A stretch of 64,000 nucleotides of DNA, taken from positions 62,001-126,000 of the forward strand of contig JAAEST010000040.1 in NCBI GenBank assembly GCA_024229115.1, in the 5' to 3' direction. Within the stretch, counting starts at the first letter, position 1, and every line of letters starts with the position of its first letter. Made by a program: the position numbers and the translations under genes. Below are positions 1 to 8,072 of this stretch, in pieces. The notes under the pieces are model-generated. The model was not told the origin of the DNA. It worked only from the letters and a program-made list of their open reading frames with translations, and ran no database searches. Source of the DNA: Oligoflexia bacterium (GTDB lineage Bacteria > Bdellovibrionota > Bacteriovoracia > Bacteriovoracales > Bacteriovoracaceae).

Positions 1-1
1 A

Positions 2-508
2 AGAATGAAGAATCATAAACTTGGAAATCTCTGTGAAGAATTAGAAATCCCTTTGGAAAATCATCACCGTGCACTTGATGATGCTATAGCGGACCTCATG
101 ATCCTTGCGAAATGCCTCAAGGGTAAGAAGTCTGAAAGAATTATGAATGAAAGTTATTTGTTTAAACTTTCCGATTTTAAAAAACTAGAAAACTGGGATT
201 TACCAGATCATTTAAAACTTCTTCTTTCAAAGATTGAAAAGCAACAATTGGTAGAAATAAAGTACAAAGGTGGGACAGTTAAAAACCAACCTCGTCCTGT
301 AAGGCCAATTAGTTTACTCCCAATGCCTGCTGGACATATTCTCTATGGACACTGTCTTCTAAGCGATATTTATAAATCATTCGCTCTTAAGAAAATTAGT
401 GATGTTAAAGAGTTAAATGCTGAGCAAATTAAAAAATATTTAGAAAGCTTCCACAAAAAGTTCCAAGCTAGCAAAGCTAGTAAAAAAGATGTAGATAAAG
501 AGTCATGA
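2..508 (+). CDS. DnaQ-like 3'-5' exonuclease C-terminus fused to a WYL-like domain (partial)
   Basis: The reading frame is open to the left edge, so the gene begins upstream and only its C-terminal part is here. Near the start, HRALDD matches the last exonuclease motif (HxAxxD) of DEDDh/DnaQ-type nucleases. After about 50 residues, a segment from about residue 78 (LVEIKYKGG, then PRPVRPISL and YGHCLLSDIYKSFALKKI) has the spacing of a WYL domain, a fold that senses ligands or nucleic acid ends. The tail is lysine-rich. The stop overlaps the next start by 4 bp, so the two are probably co-transcribed. The exonuclease assignment is good; the WYL assignment is by eye. Confidence 0.7.
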   Translation, partial: RMKNHKLGNLCEELEIPLENHHRALDDAIADLMILAKCLKGKKSERIMNESYLFKLSDFKKLENWDLPDHLKLLLSKIEKQQLVEIKYKGGTVKNQPRPVRPISLLPMPAGHILYGHCLLSDIYKSFALKKISDVKELNAEQIKKYLESFHKKFQASKASKKDVDKES

Positions 509-762
509 AGAATTTTATTACAAAAGAAAATCTCTTTTACCGATTTCAACAATTAATCATTGTTGTGCTTCATCTTATTCTTCTTAAGTGGATGTTTTTT
601 GCATTAACTGAATCAGGATCAATGACTACTGAACAAGTACTTCTACACTTCTTAGGAATGGCCATTTTTGGTGGTCTTCTTATTCGTGGATGTGCGGCTT
701 GGGGAAAGTGGCATTTTGAACAGGAAAAACGTCTACAACAAAATGGAAATTCAAAAGAATAA
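505..762 (+). CDS. Small two-helix membrane protein, unknown function
   Basis: This 85-residue protein has two hydrophobic segments, at about residues 15-34 and 47-65, and a charged C-terminal tail rich in Lys, Glu and Gln. It overlaps the upstream exonuclease-WYL gene by 4 bp and the downstream KamA-family gene by 20 bp, so it sits in the middle of a translationally coupled trio. I do not recognise a family. The hydrophobic pattern points to an inner-membrane protein with a short cytoplasmic tail. Confidence 0.65.
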   Translation: MKNFITKENLFYRFQQLIIVVLHLILLKWMFFALTESGSMTTEQVLLHFLGMAIFGGLLIRGCAAWGKWHFEQEKRLQQNGNSKE

Positions 763-1795
763 ACCCTCTATTTCTACTTGGGAAAAAGTTCTTAGAACAT
801 CTCTCAAAAATCAAAAAGAGCTAGAAAGTTTCTTTGAATGTCCTTTTCCTGAAATCAACTACCCAATTCGAATTCCCCTTAGAGTAGCAAAGAAAATTAA
901 AGACCTTGGATTCGATCATCCACTTGCTTTACAGTATTTACCACATAGAGATGAGAACCTCTCACAAGGCTCATTAGATCCTATTGGCGATCAAAAATTT
1001 CAACATGGAAAGATCATCCATCGCTATAACAATAGATTACTTGTTATCCCGACATCTACCTGCCCAGTTATATGTCGCTACTGCTTTAGAAAGAATGAAC
1101 TTTATGATGGAACTTTTGTCGATCGAGATTCATTGGAAAGAATTAAGAATTATTTAATTGATCATCCAGAAGTTGAAGAAGTTATATTTTCTGGTGGCGA
1201 TCCTTTCATTCTTTCAACTTCAGTATTGAGGAAATATACAGATATCATTAAGGAAATTGATAGCGTCAAAAATATTCGATTCCATACTCGTACTTTCATA
1301 ACAATCCCAGAGAGAATGGACATCGAGCTTCTAGATTATCTTGAAGGCATCATCTCTCATTTTGAAAATGTCACCATTATTCATCATATTAATCATGTCA
1401 GTGAACTAGATGAAGATATCTTAGATGTCCTTTCGAAAATGAGAAGATTACCTCTTCATCAATTTTCACAGTCCGTTCTTTTAAAGAATGTTAATGATAC
1501 TTCTAAAGATTTAATCGAGCTCTTTAAATCGCTCGCAAAAGTGGGATGCATTCCCTATTACCTACACCATCCAGATAATGCAAAAGGAACTCAGCATTTC
1601 TCTTTGTCTCTGGAGCAAGGTCGCAAGATTTATCATTCGCTTCGCAACCAACTTCCTGGTTGGATGATTCCTCAATATATTTTAGATATTCCAGAGGGAG
1701 AAGGAAAAGTCCCGGCCTTCAATCCTGAGGGGTTTAAGAGCTCTGGAAAATTCATCAACAAGTCTAGCGAGCTAGTTGACACTCAGATATTTTAG
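743..1795 (+). CDS. KamA-family radical SAM protein (lysine 2,3-aminomutase-like)
   Basis: This is a radical SAM enzyme with the CxxxCxxC cluster motif at Cys107, Cys111 and Cys114, followed by FSGGDPF, the SAM-binding GGDP element seen in lysine 2,3-aminomutases and EpmB. The C-terminal part (GWMIPQYILDIPEGEGKVP) is closer to KamA (AVPQFVVDAPGGGGK type) than to EpmB. At 350 residues it is shorter than clostridial KamA and near EpmB length. The frame is open back to 668, but the ATG at 743 gives the usual N-terminus. The substrate could be free lysine, another amino acid or EF-P lysine; no efp, epmA or ablB is nearby to decide. Confidence 0.8.
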   Translation: MEIQKNKPSISTWEKVLRTSLKNQKELESFFECPFPEINYPIRIPLRVAKKIKDLGFDHPLALQYLPHRDENLSQGSLDPIGDQKFQHGKIIHRYNNRLLVIPTSTCPVICRYCFRKNELYDGTFVDRDSLERIKNYLIDHPEVEEVIFSGGDPFILSTSVLRKYTDIIKEIDSVKNIRFHTRTFITIPERMDIELLDYLEGIISHFENVTIIHHINHVSELDEDILDVLSKMRRLPLHQFSQSVLLKNVNDTSKDLIELFKSLAKVGCIPYYLHHPDNAKGTQHFSLSLEQGRKIYHSLRNQLPGWMIPQYILDIPEGEGKVPAFNPEGFKSSGKFINKSSELVDTQIF

Positions 1796-1819
1796 GAATA
1801 AATTCTTCTCCACCAAAAT

Positions 1820-1842
1820 GCGGGTATAGCTCAGTTGGTAGA
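1820..1842 (+). repeat. 5' fragment of tRNA-Gly (23 nt identical)
   Basis: These 23 nt are identical to the first 23 nt of the intact tRNA-Gly at 1936: the acceptor 5' strand, D-stem and D-loop up to GGTAGA. The sequence then diverges, so no anticodon or T arm can form. It lies 94 bp before the intact gene and looks like a truncated duplicate. Confidence 0.8.
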
Positions 1843-1935
1843 CGCTCGAACCTTACGGTTCTCATGCCATGCCTGCACGTCATCAGACGCGAACACGTTT
1901 TGCATGACTCACATTTTTCTCTACCGAATATCTTT

Positions 1936-2011
1936 GCGGGTATAGCTCAGTTGGTAGAGCGTCTGCTTGCCATGCAGAAGGTCGCCTGTTCGAATCAGGT
2001 TGCCCGCTCCA
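1936..2011 (+). tRNA. tRNA-Gly (anticodon GCC)
   Basis: This is a complete 76-nt cloverleaf. The acceptor stem GCGGGTA pairs with TGCCCGC, the D arm is GCTC/GAGC, and the anticodon stem TCTGC/GCAGA holds a TTGCCAT loop (anticodon GCC). The T arm carries GTTCGAATC, the discriminator is T, and CCA is encoded (2009-2011). Partial copies of the same tRNA lie on both sides. Confidence 0.95.
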
Positions 2012-2139
2012 TTTTCCCTAACATTATTTTACCGATCATTATCGTCACTCAGCGACTTCTCCTCGGTCACGTATAATACATACGCTTCCTCGTCGTCGCT
2101 TATCCTTCCTAAAGCATCGGTAAAATACTGTTGGGAAAA
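2012..2139 (+). repeat. Inverted-repeat element abutting the tRNA-Gly 3' end
   Basis: The arms at 2012-2036 and 2116-2139 are inverted copies matching at about 23 of 25 positions, including a perfect 12-bp core (TATTTTACCGAT / ATCGGTAAAATA). They enclose about 79 bp with no credible ORF. The element begins at the base after the encoded CCA. It could be a MITE-like insertion, or a long stem with a tRNA-processing or termination role. The second element at 2373-2496 has the same architecture but a different arm sequence. Confidence 0.6.
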
Positions 2140-2205
2140 CTGAACTAGTGACTTGAATTGAGAAGGCGAAAGTTTTGTTTGGTAAAGCCATGCAGACTGG
2201 ACAAA

Positions 2206-2231
2206 AAAAACAGTCCCAATGGACTGTTTTT
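2206..2231. terminator. Bidirectional intrinsic terminator-like hairpin
   Basis: A perfect 11-bp stem, AAAAACAGTCC / GGACTGTTTTT, has a CAAT loop. It has an A-run on one side and a T-run on the other, so it could stop transcription in either direction. It lies inside the gene-poor tRNA-Gly region and would stop tRNA read-through. Confidence 0.6.
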
Positions 2232-2372
2232 ACTATTTGTAGACAATTTAAAAAGAAAATCTATGTAGAACCGAGTTTTGTCCAGATTACTTACGAAACG
2301 TATCAGAGATTGCCTGACGAGCGTGAAGCGAAGAATGTCGTTGTAGGCCATGACAGCCGAAATCGACCGCTC

Positions 2373-2496
2373 CATTTTAATGAAATCTGTTAAATTCGTT
2401 GTCAGTTACGTGATTCGCTCACTTCGGAGTATCCGTATATACACCTCAACTCGCTCACACTTACTTCCTAGAATTTAATCAGATTTGATTAAAATG
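2373..2496 (+). repeat. Second inverted-repeat element after a tRNA-end-like CCGCTCCA
   Basis: The arms at 2373-2397 and 2471-2496 are inverted copies matching at about 24 of 26 positions (outer ends CATTTTAAT / ATTAAAATG). They enclose about 73 bp that contain GTCAGTTACGTGATTCGCTC and no credible ORF. As with the first element, it begins directly after a tRNA-Gly 3'-end-like CCGCTCCA. The left part recurs at 2613-2665. Confidence 0.6.
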
Positions 2497-2538
2497 ATTG
2501 AGGATAATTTGAATGGGATAAAGGCGATGCCTGTTCAC

Positions 2539-2561
2539 AAAAATATCAGGAAGATATTTTT
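2539..2561. repeat. Perfect 9-bp hairpin inside the repeat region
   Basis: AAAAATATC and GATATTTTT flank an AGGAA loop. The outer sequences CCTGT (2530-2534) and ACAGG (2585-2589) can pair to extend the fold, and AGCCCGAAGGGT next to it can form another short stem with a GAA loop. It is a structured, REP-like intergenic segment with no coding content. Confidence 0.4.
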
Positions 2562-2601
2562 GAGCCTAGCCCGAAGGGTTGAGGACAGGATGTCCGAAAC
2601 T

Positions 2602-2665
2602 AATCAGGTTGCCCGCTCCATTCTTTTGAAATCTGTTAAATTCGTTGTCAGTTGCGTGACTCGCT
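2602..2665 (+). repeat. 3' tRNA-Gly fragment plus duplicated downstream flank
   Basis: Positions 2602-2622 are identical over 21 nt to 1993-2013, the T-arm 3' side, acceptor 3' strand and CCA of the intact tRNA-Gly. Positions 2613-2665 are in addition a near copy of 2367-2419, with only about six mismatches. Such a tRNA 3'-end duplicate is what site-specific integration or partial duplication leaves behind. No integrase is present. Confidence 0.75.
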
Positions 2666-2737
2666 AAATAGTTAATATCACGTCAAAAAAAATGATAATT
2701 GATTAATATTGTCCGTTAAATCATCCGATAAGATAAC

Positions 2738-4675
2738 ATGAGTACTATAAATCTATTCATATTATTATTCTTATTTTCATTAAATATTTTTGGTAATGTC
2801 CAAAGTTTAGAAAATACAAGAATAGAGCATTCCCCATGTGTTGACTGCGAAAATATATCTAGATTTGCTGAAAATATTGGCGATATTCTCTTTACTCTTA
2901 GCCAAGATCAAAATGTTGAAAATACCCTACTTTCAGAATTTCAAGCAAATCTAGGAATTGTCCAAGGGACAATGGCCATCAATTTAGAAATTCAATGTGC
3001 AGGAATTAGCTCAAGTGATAGCAACTTTTCAAGACTACTCAATGAAAATTTTGAAATTAAAAACAATTTTGAAGGAATAACTTTAAGTGATGACGATCTT
3101 GAAAGACTTAGTAATTTTAATCGAGAAGCAGAAGTTATTTACCTTAAAGGACAAAGAAATGGAAAAGATGTTTACATACAGCTCATTGTAGATGAGCAAG
3201 GAAGAATAAAGGTTTCTCTTTTTGAGGAAAAAGAAAGCCTTCCACTACTTTCTGATAATTCATCTGAACAATCTCAAAGCGAAGTAACTGTAAGTGCAGA
3301 GAAGACAAGTACTCAGTCTGAGACTGAAATCACAACGACAAATGAAAGCTTTGAGATTGGCAGCTCTAGTAATAACTCATCTATTTCATTTACAGGTACT
3401 CAACAAATTGTTGATGGACAAACAACACAGGCCCAAACTGGTATATCTATAGGTGGTAATGGAGATAATAGTGAAATATCTGTTAACTATAATCAAGAAG
3501 AAAGAAATGGAGAAATAGTATTATCTGAAGGCAGTATACAGGTAGGAACAGGGATTGGGTCTTCAGAAGTTTCAGCTTATGGAACTATCCAAGATAGCCT
3601 AAATGGAAGAACGAAAACTACTGGTGCTTCAGTAACGACTGTTCTTAATGAATCAACGACACTAACTGTTGATGGCAGAACAACGGATAATTCTCAAAGT
3701 GGAAGATCTACTGACCTCTCAACAGAGGTTAGCTACAATGGTGAAAGAACAGAGGCCACTCTTTCTCATTCCCAATCAGAAGATGAAGATGGAGATCAGA
3801 CTTCGCAGACAAACTTATCAGCTTCTTATAATGGAGATAATGGACAAGTATCCGGCAGTATCACTGTCGATGACAGTCAAACACAAGCAACAATTCAAAC
3901 TGAAAATGAGCGTGAAACATCCTCTGGGATAACTTTATTAACTCGAACAACGACAAGTACTATAAGAGATAATGAATCAGATTCAACTTCAGCATCATCC
4001 ACAATAACACAAACAGTAACTGGCCCTCAGGACGGGAATACTCGAGTAACTGCTTCAGTTAGTACAACCTTTGACTTTCAAGAAAGTGAAGAAGTTAAAT
4101 TGTCTTCATATCTAGATGCTAATTTTGCTACTCGTATAGGAGCAAGTGAATTAGATCTCTCTGTAACTTTAGATGATCAAGGTGCCTATCGAGCAGAGGG
4201 AGCGTATAGAAGGTCAATTGGAGAAAATCATTCCGTTGGAATAGGTGTGACAACTGATAGTGAGGTAGAAGATAGAGTTAGTCTTGAATATAGATATGAG
4301 TCTCAAAAAAGTAGAGTTTCTTTTTTATTTGAAGGAAGTTGCGAGCTAGAAGGGTGTGCAGACAAAACCGTAACTGTTGGATTTGAAATTAAATCGAGGG
4401 GAACAAGTCGGCCGACGAGTAAACCAAGTAGTCTAGAAGAACTACCTTTAGATGAAAAACTTCAAATAAAAAAAGAAATAGTGCGAGTTAAGATTGCCGA
4501 CATAAGTCAATATAAGAAACTCGTCACAGAGAATCCTAATAAAAATATTCCACCACCTCCATGGTTCAATGGAAGTGTCGAATATGAAACTGAAATGCTA
4601 AAAAGAGACATTGCAGACCTAAAAGCAGGAATAGAGATTCAAAGAAGAAAGAACCAAAGTAGTTCAATAAATTAG
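2738..4675 (+). CDS. Large secreted Ser/Thr-rich beta-repeat surface protein, unknown
   Basis: This 645-residue protein has a Sec signal peptide (hydrophobic residues 5-18, cut around VQS). A short N-terminal part contains a Cys pair (CVDC). From about residue 175 to 535 it is dominated by Ser, Thr, Asn and Gln with alternating polar/hydrophobic strands, including loose repeats of the form xxYNGxxxxxxxS (SVNYNQEERNG, EVSYNGERTEA, SASYNGDNGQV). That pattern suits a beta-helix or outer-membrane beta-barrel. A late Cys pair (CELEGC) precedes a basic tail with PPPPW. I recognise no family. A cell-surface or adhesin-like role is inference. Confidence 0.75.
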   Translation: MSTINLFILLFLFSLNIFGNVQSLENTRIEHSPCVDCENISRFAENIGDILFTLSQDQNVENTLLSEFQANLGIVQGTMAINLEIQCAGISSSDSNFSRLLNENFEIKNNFEGITLSDDDLERLSNFNREAEVIYLKGQRNGKDVYIQLIVDEQGRIKVSLFEEKESLPLLSDNSSEQSQSEVTVSAEKTSTQSETEITTTNESFEIGSSSNNSSISFTGTQQIVDGQTTQAQTGISIGGNGDNSEISVNYNQEERNGEIVLSEGSIQVGTGIGSSEVSAYGTIQDSLNGRTKTTGASVTTVLNESTTLTVDGRTTDNSQSGRSTDLSTEVSYNGERTEATLSHSQSEDEDGDQTSQTNLSASYNGDNGQVSGSITVDDSQTQATIQTENERETSSGITLLTRTTTSTIRDNESDSTSASSTITQTVTGPQDGNTRVTASVSTTFDFQESEEVKLSSYLDANFATRIGASELDLSVTLDDQGAYRAEGAYRRSIGENHSVGIGVTTDSEVEDRVSLEYRYESQKSRVSFLFEGSCELEGCADKTVTVGFEIKSRGTSRPTSKPSSLEELPLDEKLQIKKEIVRVKIADISQYKKLVTENPNKNIPPPPWFNGSVEYETEMLKRDIADLKAGIEIQRRKNQSSSIN

Positions 4676-5680
4676 TCACATCTCAAAATCAAAGAAGTCG
4701 AAGAGTTCTTCTTCATCTTCAGGAACATCGTCCCCTAGAAAACCGATGTTATAAAGAGCATCTCCAGACATGATGAGGGCAGATTTACTTATACCTAAGA
4801 TAACTCCGTCATGCTCCATTTTTATTTTATTAACAAGACCGCCGTTAATATTTCTGAGCTCACCAACGACTTCACCTTTCTTCACGATTTTCCCGCGAGA
4901 GGCTTCGCTTATGAGAAGGCCACCCTCTTTGGCCCTTATCCATTTCGTTTTATTGATGATGATTTTATCCTCGATGAACTTCTCTTTCTCATTGATCATT
5001 CCATAATATGAAAGAACACTTTCAACAAGGTTTACTCCATACTTTGTAATAGTCTCATCAATTCGAAGACCTTCTCCTCCCTCGAAAACGATACAAGGTT
5101 TTCCAAGATCATTGATTGACTCTCGAAGGGAACCATCTCTTAAAGAGCTATTCACAACAAGTGGGATACTGATATTATCAACGAGTTCTTTAATCCCCTT
5201 CGTCTTTAAATCACAACGAATCTGAGGAATATTAAATCGTCCTGCTCCCCCAGAGTGAAAGTCGAGAAAAATATCCCCATACTTTGTTATTCTTTGAAAT
5301 ATAAAACGAGCAAAGCGAGAGCCGAAGCTACCTTTTTCAGAACCAGGAAAGCAACGATTGAGGTCTTTGCGATCTGGAAGATATCTTTGTTTATTTAAGA
5401 ACCCATAAATATTCACAGTAGGAATAATAATAAGAGTTCCTTTCTTTAATTTTAGTTTTTTCTTCATTACTGACTGAGCAATACGAAGACCATTGATCTC
5501 ATCACCATGCACACAAGCTGTGACAACAACACAAGGAGAGACTTCCTTTGAAGCGCGATAAACGTAAACAGGAGCTTTTACTTTTTGAAATCCATAAAAA
5601 GAAGGAAAGTCTACAAAACCACTTGTAGCTTTTCCAACCTCATAGTTTTCAATATCAAACTCAAATAAGCTTTCTTTCAC
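4676..5680 (-). CDS. Succinylglutamate desuccinylase/aspartoacylase family Zn hydrolase
   Basis: This M14-like zinc amidohydrolase is related to AstE and aspartoacylase. Zinc ligands are visible as HGDE (His58-Glu61) and DFHSG (His142), and DLNRCFPG (106-113) is the substrate-binding signature. A C-terminal beta-rich domain (about 240-315) resembles the lipoyl-like tail of the family, and the protein ends in a very acidic segment. Its start overlaps the RimK-like stop by one base, so the two are coupled. In this pairing the hydrolase probably removes or trims what the ligase adds; that is inference. It is the last gene of the 8633-4676 operon. Confidence 0.85.
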   Translation of the reverse strand: MKESLFEFDIENYEVGKATSGFVDFPSFYGFQKVKAPVYVYRASKEVSPCVVVTACVHGDEINGLRIAQSVMKKKLKLKKGTLIIIPTVNIYGFLNKQRYLPDRKDLNRCFPGSEKGSFGSRFARFIFQRITKYGDIFLDFHSGGAGRFNIPQIRCDLKTKGIKELVDNISIPLVVNSSLRDGSLRESINDLGKPCIVFEGGEGLRIDETITKYGVNLVESVLSYYGMINEKEKFIEDKIIINKTKWIRAKEGGLLISEASRGKIVKKGEVVGELRNINGGLVNKIKMEHDGVILGISKSALIMSGDALYNIGFLGDDVPEDEEELFDFFDFEM

Positions 5681-6573
5681 TAATTATCCTTTTTAACCTT
5701 TTGGTAATTCTGCTCAACATATTCAATAATCTTTATGGCAATATTCTTTTCAGTACATCCCTCAATCCCTTCAAGACCAGGAGAAGAGTTCACTTCTAAA
5801 ATCTTAGGACCACTACCAGAACGAATGATATCAACACCAGCCATATTGAGTTTCATAGCTTTTGCCGCTCCGATAGCCACCTTTCTTTCCTCAGGAGTTA
5901 TCTTAATTGGCATTCCAACTCCTCCACGGTGAATATTCGAGCGAAATTCACCTTCCTTAGCTTGTCTCATCATTGTCGCAATGACTTTATCACCAACAAC
6001 AAAACAGCGAATGTCCGAGCCATTGGCATCTTTAATAAATTCTTGAACAAGAAAGTTTGCATGAAGTTCTCTAAAAGCATCGATCACACTTTCTGCCGCT
6101 TTCGGAGTTTCGGCCAATACAACTCCTCTTCCTTGTGAGCCTTCAAGGAGTTTCACAACACTTGGAGCACCACCAACTAACTCAATCAGTTTAGATGTTT
6201 GTTCCGTACTATTTGCAAAACTTGTTTTTGGAAGAGGAAGACCTTTCTGAGAAAGAATCTGAAGAGATCTTAGTTTATCTCGAGAACGACCAATAGCATT
6301 TGATGAATTGAGACAGTAAACGCCCATCATTTCAAATTGCCTTACAATGGCCATGCCGTAACTACTGATACTCGCACCGATACGTGGAATAATCGCATCA
6401 TAGTTGTTAAGCTTCTTATTTTTGAAATAAACCATTGGCTCACCAGTAGTGACATCCATAAAACATTGAGTCGGTTTCATAACATCAATTTTGTGGCCTT
6501 TATTTTTTGCCTCCTCAACAAGACGCTTTGTTGAGTAAAGACTTTTATTGGATGATAAAACTAGAATATTCAT
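5680..6573 (-). CDS. rimK: RimK-like ATP-grasp alpha-L-glutamate ligase
   Basis: At 297 residues it matches E. coli RimK (about 300) in length and order. It has an N-terminal pre-ATP-grasp domain, [13 protein letters not shown] for the ATP-grasp loop, [21 protein letters not shown], the RSNIHRGG lysine/arginine strip and the metal-binding [12 protein letters not shown] near the C-terminus. RimK adds glutamates to ribosomal protein S6 or other proteins. Here it sits one base after a PP2C gene and overlaps an AstE-like hydrolase gene, so its target may be specific to this operon. Confidence 0.9.
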   Translation of the reverse strand: MNILVLSSNKSLYSTKRLVEEAKNKGHKIDVMKPTQCFMDVTTGEPMVYFKNKKLNNYDAIIPRIGASISSYGMAIVRQFEMMGVYCLNSSNAIGRSRDKLRSLQILSQKGLPLPKTSFANSTEQTSKLIELVGGAPSVVKLLEGSQGRGVVLAETPKAAESVIDAFRELHANFLVQEFIKDANGSDIRCFVVGDKVIATMMRQAKEGEFRSNIHRGGVGMPIKITPEERKVAIGAAKAMKLNMAGVDIIRSGSGPKILEVNSSPGLEGIEGCTEKNIAIKIIEYVEQNYQKVKKDN

Positions 6574-6574
6574 A

Positions 6575-7348
6575 TTACGCTCTCAATTTTCTAAGTAGGA
6601 TAAAAGCAATATCATCATCTTTTATCCAGTTCTTCTGTTCATTACATTGTTTAACTAACTCTTGAAAAGTTGAATCAAACGTTCCTCCTGAGATTACTTC
6701 ATCAAGCTCTCGATGGGAAATATTATCAAAAAGACCATCCGTTCCAACAAGGCAAGAATGTCCTTTCTTCATCGACATAATAGAGGTTGAGTGAATTTTT
6801 ACAAACTCATCTCCCATGAGCGTATTCACAAGATTTCTTTCAGGATCCTCTAAAGACTCTTCCTGGGAAATAACGCCGGCTTCAACTTTTAGGCCAACAG
6901 GAGAATGGGGAGTTGAGCTATAAACCTCTCTTGAATGGGAATTCCAATAAATAGCCTCAGAGTCACCAACGCAATGGAAGCTTACTCCAATACTGCTTAA
7001 GCTTCCAAAAGCAAGAGTGGATTTTGCCCCGGCCTTCAACTCAATGACTTCTTGGTTTGCATGATGGATTAACTCATGCTCTGAAAGGTTTTTATTTGTA
7101 AGGAAGAATTCAGATATTGCCACGGAGGCATCTCTTCCTCGAGGGTGTCCACCAGCTCCATCAGCAACTCCAAAAATAAGTCCTTTTTCATGTTCACAAA
7201 TAAAGAGAGAGTCTTCATTCTCTTCATTCTTCTCTTTTGCAAGACTTCTATTTAAATAGTAGCCAATCCTATAATCTTCAAAGTCGAAGATTTCACTTTG
7301 TGGTTCAAAACTATCTTTAAGTAGAATCTCGACTTTACTAGGCTGCAT
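6575..7348 (-). CDS. PP2C-family Ser/Thr protein phosphatase
   Basis: This 257-residue single-domain PP2C (PPM) phosphatase shows the metal-binding motifs NEDS (44-47), VADGAGGH (61-68), [10 protein letters not shown] and the final DDIAFILL. There is no membrane anchor or sensor domain, so it is cytosolic. Its start overlaps the end of the kinase gene by 11 bp, a typical layout for a kinase/phosphatase pair. It probably reverses phosphorylation by that kinase. A one-base gap separates it from rimK. Confidence 0.9.
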   Translation of the reverse strand: MQPSKVEILLKDSFEPQSEIFDFEDYRIGYYLNRSLAKEKNEENEDSLFICEHEKGLIFGVADGAGGHPRGRDASVAISEFFLTNKNLSEHELIHHANQEVIELKAGAKSTLAFGSLSSIGVSFHCVGDSEAIYWNSHSREVYSSTPHSPVGLKVEAGVISQEESLEDPERNLVNTLMGDEFVKIHSTSIMSMKKGHSCLVGTDGLFDNISHRELDEVISGGTFDSTFQELVKQCNEQKNWIKDDDIAFILLRKLRA

Positions 7349-8069
7349 CTGACCAATCCATTGTTTCGAGATGATATCTTAGATCTGAAATTGTCTTAAA
7401 CTTTTTTAAGATAAGCGTTCTCTTCAAACCACAAATAATTTCTTTAAGAGATTTCGGTAATTTCTTATAATGCTTATCACCACCAAGAATGTCATAGAGA
7501 ATTCTGATAATTTTTACAATATCTTCTTCGCGATTATCCTTCTTCGAATCTCCCCAATGATGAAGATCGATAATCTTTAAATCAAACTCTAAGCCAAATT
7601 TTTTAATAATAATATTATCAAGATGGAGATCACCGTGATACTCCCCTTCATAATGAATCGAGTCTACGCCACAAACAATTGAATAAATTAAATGAATGGC
7701 CGGAAAAACTGCAATACGTTTACTTTTTTGAGATTGAACAAATTTATAAAGAGATTGCCCTTCAATATATTCTGAAATGATACAAGCAACTTTCTCACCC
7801 TTAATGGTAATAATCTCATGAGAAAGATAATCCATGACAATAGGACTATCTCTTAACTTATCGAGCTTCTTAGCATAGCGACTACTAACCTTAAATTTTT
7901 CATTTCTCTTAGGATAGAATAATTTTATCGCTCTCACACTATTAGTATGTTGTTCTACAACTTTGTAAACCTCTCCTTCGTATCCTCCTCCTAAAAAGGA
8001 ATCAACAATAAAGCGGTTAGAGATAACTCTCCCTTTTTGAAGTTGAAATTCGTGGATCTTACTTTTCAT
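7338..8069 (-). CDS. Ser/Thr protein kinase-like protein (divergent)
   Basis: This is a compact protein kinase fold of 243 residues. The Gly-rich loop is FLGGGYEGEVYK (26-36), the ATP lysine is AIK (Lys49), and the catalytic loop is HGDLHLDN (145-152). The last has HGD in place of HRD, keeps Asp147 and Asn152, and lacks the usual lysine. IIDLHH (Asp168) replaces DFG. The metal- and phosphate-handling residues are therefore present, so it is probably active but atypical. There is no transmembrane or sensor domain. It overlaps the PP2C gene and follows the membrane protein gene by 3 nt. Confidence 0.8.
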   Translation of the reverse strand: MKSKIHEFQLQKGRVISNRFIVDSFLGGGYEGEVYKVVEQHTNSVRAIKLFYPKRNEKFKVSSRYAKKLDKLRDSPIVMDYLSHEIITIKGEKVACIISEYIEGQSLYKFVQSQKSKRIAVFPAIHLIYSIVCGVDSIHYEGEYHGDLHLDNIIIKKFGLEFDLKIIDLHHWGDSKKDNREEDIVKIIRILYDILGGDKHYKKLPKSLKEIICGLKRTLILKKFKTISDLRYHLETMDWSDAA

Positions 8070-8072
8070 ATT

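Noticed and set aside
1864-2076. 70-aa ORF over the tRNA-Gly
   Set aside because: Its middle (GIAQLVERLLAMQ) is the translation of the tRNA itself, a well-known artefact.
2145-2393. Opposite-strand ORFs of 72 and 76 aa in the repeat patch
   Set aside because: They cross the terminator hairpin and tRNA-like remnants, have no ribosome-binding site and show no protein-like pattern.
1820-2622. A full genomic island bounded by tRNA-Gly att sites
   Set aside because: The interval holds no integrase or cargo, only repeats, so a present-day island is not supported.
2485-2667. 60-aa ORF ending in the tRNA fragment
   Set aside because: It spans the hairpin and the 3' tRNA-Gly fragment, so the frame is incidental.
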